From positions 286,423-350,422 of the forward strand of contig CAUYUJ010003559.1 of assembly GCA_963575745.1 (NCBI GenBank): a stretch of 64,000 nt of DNA. Reading direction: 5' to 3'. Position 1 is the first letter of the stretch. Every line of letters starts with the position of its first letter. Source of the DNA: Prorocentrum cordatum (lineage: Eukaryota; Sar; Dinophyceae; Prorocentrales; Prorocentraceae). Positions 20,686 to 31,680 of this stretch are shown piece after piece. The translations under genes and the position numbers were made by a program. The notes under the pieces are model-generated. The model ran no database searches and had not been told where the DNA came from. It was given only the letters and a program-made list of their open reading frames with translations.

Positions 20686-20765
20686 AAGGAGGAGAAGGAG
20701 AAGGAGGAGGAGGAAGGAGGAGGACGACGACGACGACGACAAGGAGGACGAAGAGGAGGCGGGCG
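20686..20765 (+). repeat. (GGA)n / (GAC)n microsatellite at LINE-C 5' edge
   Basis: GGAGAAGGAGGAGGAGG units followed by GAC repeats and AAGGAGGACGAAGAGGAGG. This tract bounds LINE-C on its 5' side. It is translated as poly-Leu/Ser in the open frame that continues upstream of ORF1, which is why I do not extend ORF1 through it. Confidence 0.85.
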
Positions 20766-22470
20766 GCGCGGGCGAAGCTGGCCAGCCACAAGTGTGAGAG
20801 GGAGCTGTGCTCCTCACTCCCCTCGGGGACCCCTCGTCCGATGGGTACCACAGGAGGGAAGGACGGCAGCCCTCCCAATTGAGCTGAGGTCGGGCATGTC
20901 CTCCTACAGGCGGCGGATTTTGGACGAAAAGTTTAAAGTAGTCAAACAATATTCAAACATGCTCAAATATATTCAAACAGATGCATACACGTGTGGCGTT
21001 CTGCGCAAATTTCTTGGCTCCGCGCCGTGCCTCTCTCCCTGGCGCGCGGGGCGCACCAGGGGGCGGCGCCGGAGGCGCCGCCAGGGGGCTCCCAGCGCGG
21101 ATCCGAGAAATCCGCGCGGATAGCCGAGATTCTGTTTACACGCCGAATTGAGCTCGTCTACGTCTACGTCTGTGATCCAGCGGACCTGGGCGTCGGGCGG
21201 CGCAGTCCAGATGACGGCGGCCCCGCCTGGCGTTCCCACACTGGGGGGCTAGGACCTGGGGCAGCACCAACACTTATCGCGTTCGCTGAGCTCCCCCCCG
21301 CTCCCCTCCCTTCCCCTCCCCGCGCGCCTCCGCCCCCTCCTCAGCGTCGTTACCCTCCTCGTGGTCGTCCTCCTCCGCCATCCGTTTTCCTGACTGATTC
21401 GCCCTCTCGCTGCGAAAAAATAACGACGGACGGTTTGGGATAATTTCCGTCTCAGGGGTCCCCTAACTGGGCCCCAGGGCCGACAAAAAACGAGGCGGGA
21501 TGAAACGCCAGTCCCCAGGAAAGGGGTCCAGACCTCTTGGGGTCAAGTTGGGAAAAATCACAACGTCGGACTGCTGGGGAGGACCAGTCGAGATTCAACG
21601 GCGGTCCCCCCTCGTGTTGTTCGTCCTCTCTGGGCCTCCTTGAGGCTTCGCGTCCTCACAGCTAGATAGATCCCCATCGAAAAACACATCAAGATGGACT
21701 CCGAGAGGGGTCCCGTGGGGCCGATTGAAGTGGGCTTGTGGCGGGGACTCATCTTCGCGATCCTGCTGGGGACTCGAGCACGAGTCGCCAGCGCGCTGGG
21801 ATTGCACAAGGCTGCCCACTATCACCTTATCGTTTCATCATCATGTAGACCGTTCTGTTGTGTTTTACGTTCGCTCACGCATGCAGGGCAAACACATGAC
21901 GGTGATAGAGCTGGCTTATATACTGTGCTCCGACTTGCTCTACGCGGATGTCACAATGCTCGCCAGCAGCTGTTCCGACAAGCTTCAAACACTGCACGAC
22001 AAATTCATCGACGAAGGAGAACGATACGGGTTAGAGAACGGCCTTGATGAAGATTCGAAACGCCCGGTCCATCTATGACCCACCCGTGAGCCTTCTGGTG
22101 ACGGTCGGCCAGGCAATATCCTTGTGATCTTCTTACTACGAGCTGCGCGGCGAAGCCGGAACTTACGCGAAGACTGGGATAAACCAAATAGGTGTTTAAA
22201 CACTTCAAAAATGGTCGGATAATATTACCAGGGCAAGGAAGATCGAGCTTGATCGATCCGATCTGGTGCCAAAGCGGCTGCACTACCTAGAACTTGTTTG
22301 GGCTTGAAGGAGGACAGGGACAGGTTGGACTCTATTCCACGTGCAATATTTGAGAATGATCTGTCACATACCGCACGCATGCGTCTCGAGAGTGTCGAAC
22401 CACATCGTTCTAGGGCAGACCGGGGAACACGCGTTGAGTGATGATTTCGTTGCACACCGAAAAGTATGTC
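20766..22470. other. Intergenic region, no gene recognised
   Basis: Contents: an AT-richer patch near 20920-20990, a perfect GC palindrome at 21062-21082, a CT-rich stretch at 21290-21390, and unremarkable sequence to 22470. Open frames at 21694-22078 are short and without motifs. Confidence 0.5.
21062..21082. repeat. Perfect GC-rich hairpin (9-bp stem, 3-nt loop)
   Basis: GGCGGCGCC, spacer GGA, then GGCGCCGCC form a perfect inverted repeat within a very GC-rich patch. No T tract follows, so a bacterial-type terminator is not implied. Function unknown. Confidence 0.6.
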
Positions 22471-22710
22471 CGAAGATGTCTCCAAGACGGGCCGAGATGC
22501 CCCCAAGACGGCCAAAGTGGCCTCAAGATCGCTCAAGACGGCCTAAGAGGCTCACACGACGGCCCAGAGACCTTCAATATGCCCAAGATAGTCTCCAAGA
22601 CGGCCCTTGAGCGCCCCAAGAGGGCCCCAAGTCGGCCCAAAGAGGCCCCCAAGATGGCGTCCGATGGCGTTAGACGGCCTAGGGGCCGTCTGGGACCGTC
22701 GTGAGACGTC
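22470..22710. repeat. ~11-nt phased repeat patch (CAAGACGGCC type)
   Basis: Units such as CCAAGACGGCC, CTCAAGATCGCT and CCAAGAGGCCC recur every 10-13 nt, the same family and orientation as the large block at 28600-33090. Arg/Pro-rich frames through it are not credible genes. Confidence 0.65.
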
Positions 22711-22734
22711 CAGTCTCCTTGGGGAGCTCGAAGG

Positions 22735-23009
22735 GAACAGGGGGGGAGGAGGAGCAGGGAGTGGGGAGGAAGAGGGAGTGGGGAGGAAGATGGATACGGG
22801 AGGAGGACGAAGAAAGAGCAGGAAGGAGGGAAGAGGAGGAGGAAGGAGAAAGGATGAAACGGGGAGGGAGAGTGAGAACGGGAGGGGAGAGACGGAGGAG
22901 GGTGGAGGGAGAAGAAGGCAGCAGGAAATGAAATGAGCAAGAGAGTGAGAGACGAGGAAGGAAGGAGGGAAAAGGGAGGAATAAGTGGGGTAGGGACAGC
23001 GGGAGGAGG
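22735..23009 (+). repeat. Purine-rich (GGA/GAA) tract
   Basis: About 270 nt of almost pure purine sequence, made of GGAGGA, GGGAGG and AGAAGG runs, leads directly into the left direct repeat that borders the RT fragment. It resembles the GGA tracts at the other LINE borders but is more degenerate. Confidence 0.7.
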
Positions 23010-23112
23010 CAGAAGGAGGAGGAGAAAGAGGATGCGTAGGCGTGATGGGGAGAGCGTTTGTATACTTAGTGTGTGTATACATTCTGGAATGGAGGTGCCT
23101 TCGATTTGAAGC
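23010..23112 (+). repeat. Left direct repeat flanking an RT fragment
   Basis: About 105 bp: GGAGGAGGAGAAAG-type start, then AGAGCGTTTGTATACTTAGT, GTATACATTCTGGAATGGAG and TTCGATTTGAAGCG. It is repeated with few differences at 24730-24842. The two GTATAC sites lie about 16 nt apart. Confidence 0.8.
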
Positions 23113-23114
23113 GG

Positions 23115-24241
23115 AGGGGAGGTCACTACTGGGAGCAAGTCCAAAGAGTGATTCAAGCGGGGGCGTCCAACCTAGATGCTATCACGGTGAGCGCAGTCCG
23201 GCACATGCTCAGCATTGATGATAGCGAAGGCGTCGCCACGGCGCAGTTGTTTCTGAAGACGAGCATGGGGGGGCTTGGATTGCGCAGTTGTGCCATGAAT
23301 GCTGCCGCCAGTTATGTTTCAGCATGGGGCGCACGGCTCTCGTCTATTTGCGAACTAGCTGGGCCTGGAACGCTTCTTGAACAACTCCCTGCCCTTTCTG
23401 ATTGTTTAAAGCAGGAGGCGGTGCGACTCCAGCAAGCCGGGGGCGAGATTTCTGGCCTCCTAGAGGTATTGGAGCAGGCCTGCTCTCAGGGGGCCAAGCA
23501 CCGCTGGGTGATCTCAGTGCAAGCACGCGAATTGCAAAATCTGTTACGCGGCATGCCAGACGATCGCACGGCGAAGCTGCGCGCTGCCGGGGGGCCTGGC
23601 GCTGGCGCGTGGCTCCTGCCGCCGACCCGACCTGGCCACCGGCTCACGGACACAGAGCTCTGTACAGCCGTGCGCCTCCGATTGGGAATACGGGTGTTTG
23701 CGCCTGCCGAGGGGCACGGCGGTTGTAGACACGCTGGCGTTTCCGCGCGCGCTGCACACTGCGGTGCCGCGCTTGACCCTCTTGGCGACCATGCCGCCCT
23801 CCGGTGCCATATCGGCGGCGGCGCCATCAGCAGACATAACGACCTCTGGGATGTCCTTGCCGATGTGATCCGTCGTGCAAGTGGCGCACCAGTTGCTGTC
23901 GAGTCGAGCAGCTGCCAGGTGCAGGCGCTGATGACGAGCGACGACCGGACATCAGCTTCCACGATCACCGAGGGCTTCGCCAGCGGGTGGATGTCGCCGT
24001 CGTCACTGCCCACGTCACGCACGTCGGTGCCCTGCCTGGAGCCCGGCCCGTGCGGCAGGACGGTTGCACGGCGGCCAGGGCGGGGGCGGCCCTTGTCACG
24101 TTTGCGCGTGCTCTACACAAGGATGTGGACCCAACGGAATGGGACGTGCACGTCCAAGGTGCGTGGCAAGATCTGTCATGCGCGCTCCAGCTTGGCAATG
24201 TCCGGCTCCTCTCCAGCACGAGTGCGCTGCAGGCTTGCTAA
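23115..24241 (+). pseudogene. C-terminal part of a second RT family with endonuclease-like zinc motif
   Basis: The frame open from 23073 reads SMGGLGLRSCAMNAAASYVS, a landmark C-terminal to the RT core in many algal non-LTR proteins. It continues with CTAVRLRLGIRVFAPAEG and CGAALDPLGDHAALRC, then RHNDLWDVLADVIRRASG and VAVESSS. The pattern of Cys, DPxGDHA, Cys, RHN and a following Glu resembles the zinc-binding and restriction-like endonuclease region of CRE/NeSL/R2-type elements. Near 23985 the text moves to another frame (MDVAVVTAHVTHVGALPG) that ends at TAG 24239-24241. The RT core is absent, so this is a 5'-truncated, frameshifted copy. The endonuclease assignment is an inference. Confidence 0.6.
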
Positions 24242-24729
24242 TTCGTCGTCCCGTCTCTCCCCTTCCGCTCCCCTTCCCCTTCCTGGTGCCTCCTTTGGCG
24301 AGTGCGCGCGCGCCTACCGATGGGGTTTGGTGGCTCGCACTCCATGGCCGCACTCTCGTCGCAGCCGCATGCACGTGCGTACCCTGGGCGGGTGCGTCTG
24401 ACAGCGAATATTGCGTTGGTTTTCGACTGAAAGCGGGGCGGCAATCTGTTTTCAAATCCTGCCGCCCGATTTGGGGCCACAGAAGGGGCTACTCTAAATC
24501 GGCTTTTCCGCGAGTGCTTAGGAGAACAGCCTCAGTTTGGTTCGGGGGGTGCGTCCTGTCGCCGGCGCCTGGGTGGTGTTTGGCCTTCCACCTCAGGTGT
24601 TTAGAAAATTCCCCCGGATGGACGCACCCCCCCGTAGAGTGCTGGCTCGGACTCCCGACCGACACGCCTAGCCCCAGTGGATATCAGACCTAAAGCGGGT
24701 CTGTTGCTGGGGCTGCGGATCAGCAAAAG
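24242..24729 (+). other. 3' flank of the RT fragment, no gene
   Basis: Nearly 490 bp between the end of the RT frame and the right direct repeat. It holds CT-rich sequence (24250-24300), a CTGGGTGGTGTTTGGCC patch and mixed sequence. This may be the 3' UTR of the element. Confidence 0.4.
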
Positions 24730-24842
24730 CAGGAGGAGGAGGAGGAGAAAGTGGATGCGGAGGAGTGATGGAGAGAGCGTTTGTATACTTAGTGTGTGTG
24801 CGTGTATACATTCTGGAATGGAGGTGTCTTCGATTTGAAGCG
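24730..24842 (+). repeat. Right direct repeat flanking the RT fragment
   Basis: Second copy of the 23010-23112 repeat, with an extra GTGC insertion in the GT stretch and a longer GGA start. Beyond the shared TTCGATTTGAAGCG end the two copies diverge completely. Confidence 0.8.
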
Positions 24843-24859
24843 TGGGAAAAATATCTTGT

Positions 24860-25210
24860 AATCTCTACGGGGGCCGCCTGGGAACTCATGAGGGCCATTT
24901 GGGAATCTACTGGGGGCCTCTTGGGGGTTCGGTTTCTTGGAGGCTTCTTGGGGGACTCTGGGGGCTTCTCGGGGACCGCCCGGGATGCTCTGGGGGGCAC
25001 ATTGGCGCCAAGGGCGATCGGAGATGAGAGCTGCTCGAAGGAGCTCGGGGGGTCTCTTTTGGGCCCTCTTGGGGCCTCTTGGGGCTCTCTTTTGGGCCGT
25101 CTTGGGCGCCTCCTAGGCCGACTTGGGGCCATCCTGAGTTTCTTGGGGGCCTCTTCGGCGCTTTCGGGGCGATCCTGGGGGCCTCTAGGAGCCGCTTAGG
25201 ACGCTTGCGG
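24860..25210. repeat. ~11-nt phased repeat patch (CTTGGGGGCC type)
   Basis: GGGGGCCTCTTGGGG and CTTGGAGGCTTCTTGGGG units every 10-12 nt, the opposite orientation to 22470-22710. No credible gene. Confidence 0.65.
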
Positions 25211-25249
25211 GACAAAAACGAACATGCCAAACATTTCCCAAACCATATT

Positions 25250-26340
25250 AGCACTGAGGATTTCTCACTTCTGTTATAAGGAATATGGCCTGTATGTAGG
25301 TCTGGCGGCTATATAGCCGCCGTCGCCGCCCCGTCGTCTGGGCCTGTCTGTCGGTACTGCGGCTGTGTTGCCGCACGGCGCCGCCCCGTCGCCGCCTCGT
25401 CGCCGCCCGTCGCCTGGGCATGTCTGGCGGCCTGGCAACTATCATGCCGCCGTCGCCGCCCCGTCGCTTCCGCATAAATTGCTCCACGCGGCTTGCACAA
25501 CATCGACACGGGTTACCCGTTCACCTTGGGGGTGCAATGTACATACGATTCTGCACCCTCGTTCAGTCGGAAAACGAACGCACACCATCCCAGCCAAACC
25601 GGTTTCGACACCGCCCTCAGCTTCGTCATGGAATGGCAAACACACATTCGTCCATCCAAAACACAATGTTCAATCATTTCTCGCGCACGACATTTGACGA
25701 AGTGCATACGCGCGCGTCGTCGAGCACGCATGCACAAATAGTTCAAGCGTTGGGGATTCGTTGGGAATTATATGTCGAATGCCCCGGAACATATCAAACA
25801 CACACGGCTGCATACCAGGACTTTTCGAACACATCTGTGCGCGCGCACTTACGAACTCTTGAAAACTACGGCTTATTTTTCAAACTTTCAGCACATGCGA
25901 CCAAACGAGTTTTTTTTTGCGCGCGCGCGTCGAAATTATTCGAACGCCCTTGCGCGCGGCTGGAAGGAGGGGGAGGCACGACCACTGTCAAACAACACCA
26001 TGCGGGCCACTCGCGCCCGTCGGCCGTGCGCCCATGTCAAAATCTGACCAAAACCTTCACCACCGACACGTAGACACCATCATCGTTATCGGCGTGATCA
26101 ATGTCGGCGCCGTCGTTGGCCTTGCTGTCGTCTCGCCATCGTCGTCACCAGCATTGCTACTATCATCATTGTTTCTGCCGCAGTCGACGTCGCCAGGATA
26201 CCGCGCTCACCCAGCGTCACCGACTCGGACTGAAGTGCCTGCGCGTCACCGCGGCCCGCGAGACGCGCTGGGAACTGCCCAGCGGTCAGCGCCACCGCGG
26301 CCGCGTCTTTCGCGCCAGATAAGAGGAAGGTTGGCGTTCT
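25250..26340. other. Intergenic region with CGCCG-rich patch
   Basis: CCGTCGCCGCCCCGTCGC-type short repeats fill 25310-25470. The rest (25470-26340) is mixed sequence with short frames only. No gene, RNA or mobile element is recognised. Confidence 0.45.
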
Positions 26341-26344
26341 CGCT

Positions 26345-26480
26345 TTTTCTGTTTTCCGACGCCCCGAAACGGCCCAAGCGGCCTTCAAGAGGGCCCCAAA
26401 ACGAAGTCCGAGCGCCCCAAAACGGCCCCAAAGGCGCCCAAGACGGACCAAAAGGCCCCAATCAGGCCCTAAAAGGGGCC
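26345..26480. repeat. Short ~11-nt phased repeat patch
   Basis: CCCAAGCGGCC, CCAAAACGGCC and CCAAGACGG units, the same family as 28600-33090. It adjoins the left arm of the foldback element. Confidence 0.55.
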
Positions 26481-26789
26481 CGAGAGAGGGAACTGAAACT
26501 GCCGCCAGGAGCGCAATCGACCGCTCCGTCCCCCAGCACCCCTTTGGAGCGCGTTTCTTTATTTTCGGCGATAACGGAGGGGGCGAGGGGAATATAACGT
26601 AACGCCCACCCCCGCCGTGTGGTTCCGGCGCCACAAGGGTCCCTTTTTGGGGGGGGGGTCCGGGATAGCGGCCGTCATCGGCCCCGCCCCCCCCCCAAAT
26701 GACGTCACGCTCCGCGCCGGCGGCGTCCAGGAATGCCCTGGAATGATCGAAGCCAACTGGGAGCAACATGCATGTTTCGATCGGCGCCC

Positions 26790-27082
26790 GTGTACACCAC
26801 AATGCTCGCGTGCACCGCAACGCGCGTGTACACCACAGCGCCTGCGTACACCGCAACAGCCGTGTACAACGCAGCGCCTGTGCACACCACAGTGCTTGTG
26901 TGCACCACAGCGCTGGTGTACACCACAACGAATGTGTACACCGCAACAACCATGTGCAACACAGCGCTTGCGTACACCACACTGCTTGCGTGCACCGCAG
27001 AGCCTGTGCATACCACAGCTGCGTGTCTACACCACAACGTCCGCGTGCAACGCAGCGCTGGTGTACACCACTGTGCCTGCAT
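26790..27082 (+). repeat. 18-bp tandem array, left arm (about 16 units)
   Basis: Units follow GTGYACCACAGCGCYTGY with few mismatches and one 19-nt unit. Because 18 is divisible by three, all frames are open with 6-residue repeats (VHHSAC type). I regard these as by-products of the array. Confidence 0.85.
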
Positions 27083-27589
27083 GCGCAAAACAGGTTGAAG
27101 GAGCATGTCGGTGAGGATACGCTGCGGACAGCTGAACACCACACGAGGAAACTGAGATAATAAAATGCGACGTCATTTTCTACTCCTCCTCCTCGTCCTC
27201 CTCTTCCTCGTCTTCTGTTTTTTCCCCCCCCTCCTCCTCCTCCTCTTCCGCGTCCTCCTCCTCCTCCTCCGCCTGTCCCCCCCTCCCTGTAGCGCGGGTC
27301 GGCGCTACAGCGTACGTGCGTATCCCAGCATGCACCGCAGAATGGTCGATTTAATCACTCCACGTGGTTCTCGGACGGCCATTTCTGCAGGAGACTCCTG
27401 GACGCATATGGATCGAGTCTGGATGATGCGGGCGGACTCGGGAGGATTCGAAGATTCCAGCGGCGTTTCTTTCTTCCAGCAGGATCCTCCCTGTCCTAAT
27501 TCTAAATATTGGTTTTCCGTGGAATCCATGAGCGTTCCATTTTGTCATGAGGATTTATTATCACATTATATATTCAGTGGTGTTTTGTT

Positions 27590-27858
27590 GCGCGCGGTTG
27601 CTGTGTTGCACACAGGCGCCGTGGTGCACACAGGCGCTGTAGTGCACGCAGGCACTGTGTTGTACAATGGTGCTGTGTTGCACACTGTTGATGTAATGTA
27701 CGCAGGCGCTGTGTTCACAAGCGCGGTGGTGCCCGCAGGCATTGTGGCACACACTGGCGCTGTGTTGCACGCGGTTGCTGTGGCGTACATAGGCGGTGTG
27801 GTGTACACAGGCGCTGTGGTGCACGCAGGCACTGTGGTATACACAGGCGCTGTGGTGC
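27590..27858 (+). repeat. 18-bp tandem array, right arm (about 15 units)
   Basis: Units follow GTGKTGCACRCAGGCGCT, the reverse complement of the left-arm unit; one unit is shortened to 15 nt. Together with the left array it could form a hairpin with a stem of several hundred bp. Confidence 0.85.
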
Positions 27859-27994
27859 AGATCGCCACTTACATGTTGATGCTACCCGTCCTCGGTCATT
27901 CATTCCTGAGCATTCCCAGACGCAGCCAGCGCGAAACGTGACGTCATCGGCCCCCTCCACCCCCAACCCCCGGATGACGGCCGTATTCGGCCCG

Positions 27995-28595
27995 GAATAA
28001 AAAACAGGCTCCAGCCGCGTCCGCGCGCACGACGACGATGAGCGACGAGCGACGAGCGACGAGCGAGGAGCGACAACAACGACGACGACGACGGCGGACC
28101 AGACTCACTCCGATACGGATTCCTATGCGGACGCCTATGCGGATCCCGATGCGCACGGCGGCAGTGCCGGGAGCGCTCCTGGGGGGGGGGCGTTAGGTCA
28201 TCGGGGGGGTGGGCCAGGGGCTATAACGCTTGTTGTGCCCCAAGCAAACAAGAAACACGCTCTTGGAGAAGTGTGATGATGTATGAGGTCGTTGTCGTAC
28301 GAAGGCAGGCGACGACCGCTGCATTCTGGGAACCGTTGATTTGGATTACGGCGAGCGCCCGCTTGCAAAAAGAGAAATACCATTACATCTTATTGCTATT
28401 GATCTTCTAGCTGCCTAGCTGTTGATCTTGTTAGCGATGGGATCTTGACACATAGCCTGGGTAGTCTACCCCTTACCTGGGCGAAGCCGTCAAGGCTCGC
28501 CCTAGAAGGGAGCGGTTCAGACTTGACGACTCGAGTAAAAGAACTACTCAGAAGACCACTTAGTCTGATCCAAAACACGAAATGAACATCCAAGC
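27995..28595. other. Intergenic region, no gene
   Basis: Contains a short GAGCGACGAGCGAC repeat (28040-28075), CGATGCGGA-type repeats (28105-28150) and mixed sequence to 28595. No gene recognised. Confidence 0.45.
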
Positions 28596-29042
28596 CTTCC
28601 GCCCAAAAAGAGGCCCCCAGGAGGCCCCAAGAGCTGCCCAAGAGGTCACCAAGAGGCCCCGAAACAGCCCCAAAGAGGCCTCAGAAATGCCTCCCAGAGG
28701 CTCCCGAGAGGCCTCCCACGAGATTCCAGAAAACATGCACCAGGCTTCCTACCCACAACCCAGGCACGTTGTTTGTCTTTTCGGCTTCCCGACGCTCCAA
28801 GACAGCCCAGGAGGCCTCAAAGAGCGCCCCAAGACGGCCCAGGAGGCCTCCAGGAGCGCCCCAAGACGGCCCAAGACGGCCCCAAGACAGCCGCACGAGG
28901 GCCCAAACACGGCCCAAGAGGCCTCCAAGATCCAAGACGCCCAAGTGGCCTCCAAGACGGCCCCAAGAGGGCCCAAGAGACCTCCAAGACGTCCTCCAAG
29001 AAGGCCCGAAAGGGCCAAGACGTCCTCCAAGAAGACCTTCAA

Positions 29043-29310
29043 GATGCCCACGTGTTCCCCGAAGGCTTTCCAAACCGATTCGGGGAACACATGGTCCGAT
29101 AGCTTGGCAGGTCTGGCCTCAACGTTCGGCCACATAGGCGCTTCCACAAAGGCAGGGGGCGGCGGTGATTCGCCGTAGACGTCTTCGATCCGCCGCCCCC
29201 TGTCGATTCATCGCAGGGGTGCCTGGCGTGCTGGATCTTTTTGGTTTGGGTTTTGGTTCTTTCTCTAAAAGAACTCTCCCAATGGGTTTCGGCCCGTCCC
29301 GCCGGCCGCC
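29043..29310 (+). repeat. Hairpin module, copy 1
   Basis: A conserved 268-bp module. It contains an inverted repeat GTGTTCCCCGAA / TTCGGGGAACAC (29052-29063 with 29079-29090, 15-nt loop) and a second, CAGGGGGCGGCGG / CCGCCGCCCCCTG (29153-29165 with 29190-29202, 24-nt loop). It then has GTTTGGGTTTTGGTTCTTT and ends near CCCGTCCCGCCGG. Confidence 0.8.
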
Positions 29311-29870
29311 CCCCAAGACCCGTAAGACGCACACGCCATCGCCCAATCCCAATTCTTCCTCCAAGGTCCAAGACAGCCCAACATGGCCTCCAAGATGGTC
29401 ACGTTGGCCCAAGATGGCCTCCAAGATGGTTCAAGATGGCCTCCAAGTCCACCCAAGATGGTCCAGGACGGCCTCCGAGACGGCCCAAGAGGGTCCAGGA
29501 TACCTCCAAGTTCGCCCAAGAAGCCTCCAAGACGGCCCAAGAGGTCTCCAGGAGGGCCCGAAGAGGCCAAAATCGTCCACTTCACGATGGTTTTGAAAGG
29601 ATTTTGGTTGTCTGTTCGGCTTCCCGACGCTCCAAGACAGCCCAGGAGGCCTCCAAGAGCGCCCCAAGACGGCCCAGGAGGCCTCCAAGAGCGCCCCAAG
29701 ACGGCCCAAAACGGCCCCAAGACGGCCGCAAGAGGGCCCAAACACGGCCCAAGAGGCCTCCAAGACGCCCAAGTGGCCTCCAAGACGGCCCCAAGAGGGC
29801 CCAAGAGACCTCCAAGACGTCCTCCAAGAAGGCCCGAAAGGGCCAAGACGTCCTCCAAGAAGACCTTCAA

Positions 29871-30140
29871 GATGCCCACGTGTTCCCCGAAGGCTTTCCA
29901 AACCGATTCGGGGAACACATGGTCCGATAGCTTGGCAGGTCTGGCATCAACGTTCGGCCACATAGGCGCTTCCACAAAGGCAGGGGGCGGCGGTGATTCG
30001 CCGTAGGCGTCTTCGATCCGCCGCCCCCTGTCGAGTCATCGCAGGGGTGCCTGGCGTGCCGGATTTTTTCGGTTTGGGTTTTGGTTCTTTTTCTAAAAGA
30101 ACTCTCCCAATGGGTTTCGGCCCGTCCCGCCGGGGTCCCG
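29871..30140 (+). repeat. Hairpin module, copy 2
   Basis: Nearly identical to copy 1 over its whole length, with both inverted repeats preserved. It starts 828 bp after copy 1. Confidence 0.8.
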
Positions 30141-31409
30141 GGAGGATTGCCCAGGACCCCAACGTGCACAAAAAATCCTCCAAGACGGCTCAAGATGGCG
30201 TCCAAGATGGCCTCCGATGGCCTCCAAGATGGTCCGAGACGGCCTCCAAGACGGCCCAAGAGAGTCCAAGACGGCCCAAGACGGCCCAAGGGGCCCCCCA
30301 GAGGCCTCCAAGACGGCCCAAGAGGGCTCCACGAAGTCCTCCTGGAGGGCCCGAAGATGCCAAACTCATTGATTGTCCTTAGGTGTTTGAAGGATTTGGG
30401 GATTTGCTTCTTCTCGGCATTCCGACGGCTCAAGACGGCCCAAGAGGCCCCCAAGATCGCCCAAGAGGCCCCCAAGAGAACCCCATGACGGCCCAAGTGG
30501 CCTCCAAGACGGCCCGAAAAGGGCCCCAAGACGGTCCAAGAGGCCTCCAACACGCCCAAGATGGCCTCCAAGACGCCCAAGATGGCCTCCAAGACGGCCC
30601 CGAAGCGCCCCAAGAGGGCTCCAAGTCGGCCCAGAAAGGCCCCCAAGACGGCTCCCGACGGCTCCCGACGGCGTCAGACGTGCCAGGAACCCACCAAGAT
30701 TGCCGAAGTTGGCTCAAAGCTGGCCCAAGACGGCCCAAGAGGTCCCCAAGAAGGCCTCCAGGAAGGCCAGAAGAGGCCAAAAACATTGTTTGTCCTAAAG
30801 TATTTGACGTATTTAAACATTTGCGCCTTTTCGGCCTTCCGACGGCCCGAGACGGCCCAAGAGCCCCCAAAGATCGCCGAAAGATCGCCCAGGAGGCCTC
30901 CAAGAAGGCCCCAAGAGGCCCCCAAGACGGCACAGGAGCCCTTTAAGACACCCAAGATGGCCTCCAAGACGGCCCTGGAGCATTCCAAGAGGGCCCCAAG
31001 TCGGCCAATAGAGGCCCTCCAAACGGCTTCCGACGGGGTCAGACGGACCAGGAGCCCACCAAGACGGCCGAACATGGCCCTAAGACGGCCCAAGACGGCC
31101 CAAGAGGCCTCCAAGAGGGCCTCCAGGAAGGCCCGAAAAGGCCAAAATCATTAATTTGCCATGGGTTTTGGAAGAAGGATTGTGGCCTTCGCTTTTTTGT
31201 CTGCCTTCCGACGGCCCGAGACGGCCCAAGTGCCCACAAAGATCGCCCAAGAGGCCCAAGACACGGCCCCAAGAGGCCCCCAAGACGGCCCAAGAGGTCT
31301 CCAAGACGCTCAAGATAGCCTCCAAGACGGCCCAAGAGCCCTCCAAGACGTCCTCCAAGAAGGCCCGAAAGGGTCAGAATGGCCTCCAGACGGCCAAGAT
31401 GACCTTCAA

Positions 31410-31680
31410 GATGCCCACGTGTTCCCCGAAGGCTTTCCAAACCGATTCGGGGAACACATGGTCCGATAGCTTGGCAGGTCTGGCCTCAACGTTCGGCCAC
31501 ATAGGCGCTTCCACAAAGGCAGGGGGCGGCGGTGATTCGCCGTAGGCGTCTTCGATCCGCCGCCCCCTGTCGATTCATCGCAGGGGTGCCTGGCGTGCTG
31601 GACCTTCTCGGTTTTGGTGTTGGCTCTTTTTCCAAAAGAACTTCCCCTGGCGCTTCGGCCCGTCCCGCCGGGGTCCCGGG
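31410..31680 (+). repeat. Hairpin module, copy 3
   Basis: Both inverted repeats are intact. The 3' part differs slightly (CTTCCCCTGGCGCTTCGG instead of the CTCTCCCAATGGG text). It starts about 1.54 kb after copy 2. Confidence 0.8.

Larger units (their letters stand above)
26640..27990. mobile_element. Foldback-like element with tandem-repeat arms
   Basis: Two inverted arms (about 26640-27165 and 27540-27990) enclose a roughly 380-bp centre. From outside in, each arm has GC-rich GGCCGTCATC sequence, a TGACGTCA palindrome (26700-26707 and 27939-27946), an AGGAATGC/GCATTCCT-containing stretch, then an array of 18-bp units. The innermost arm parts share AACACCAC and GATAATAAA. The centre has a CT-rich tract (27175-27290) and no convincing ORF. 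Foldback transposons typically have long inverted arms built of tandem repeats; no transposase is seen, so this would be non-autonomous. Confidence 0.6.

Noticed and set aside
21062-21082. GC hairpin as a transcription terminator
   Set aside because: No T tract follows, and intrinsic terminators of this type are not expected in a eukaryotic nucleus.
26733-27160. Array of regular short repeats considered as CRISPR, and its His/Cys-rich frames as a gene
   Set aside because: Units are contiguous 18-mers without spacers and have an inverted partner array; the context is eukaryotic.
30705-30722. TTGGCTCAAAG as another spliced-leader relic
   Set aside because: It is a satellite unit (a similar TTGGCTCGAAG recurs at the equivalent place near 32225) and has no 5' part of the leader.
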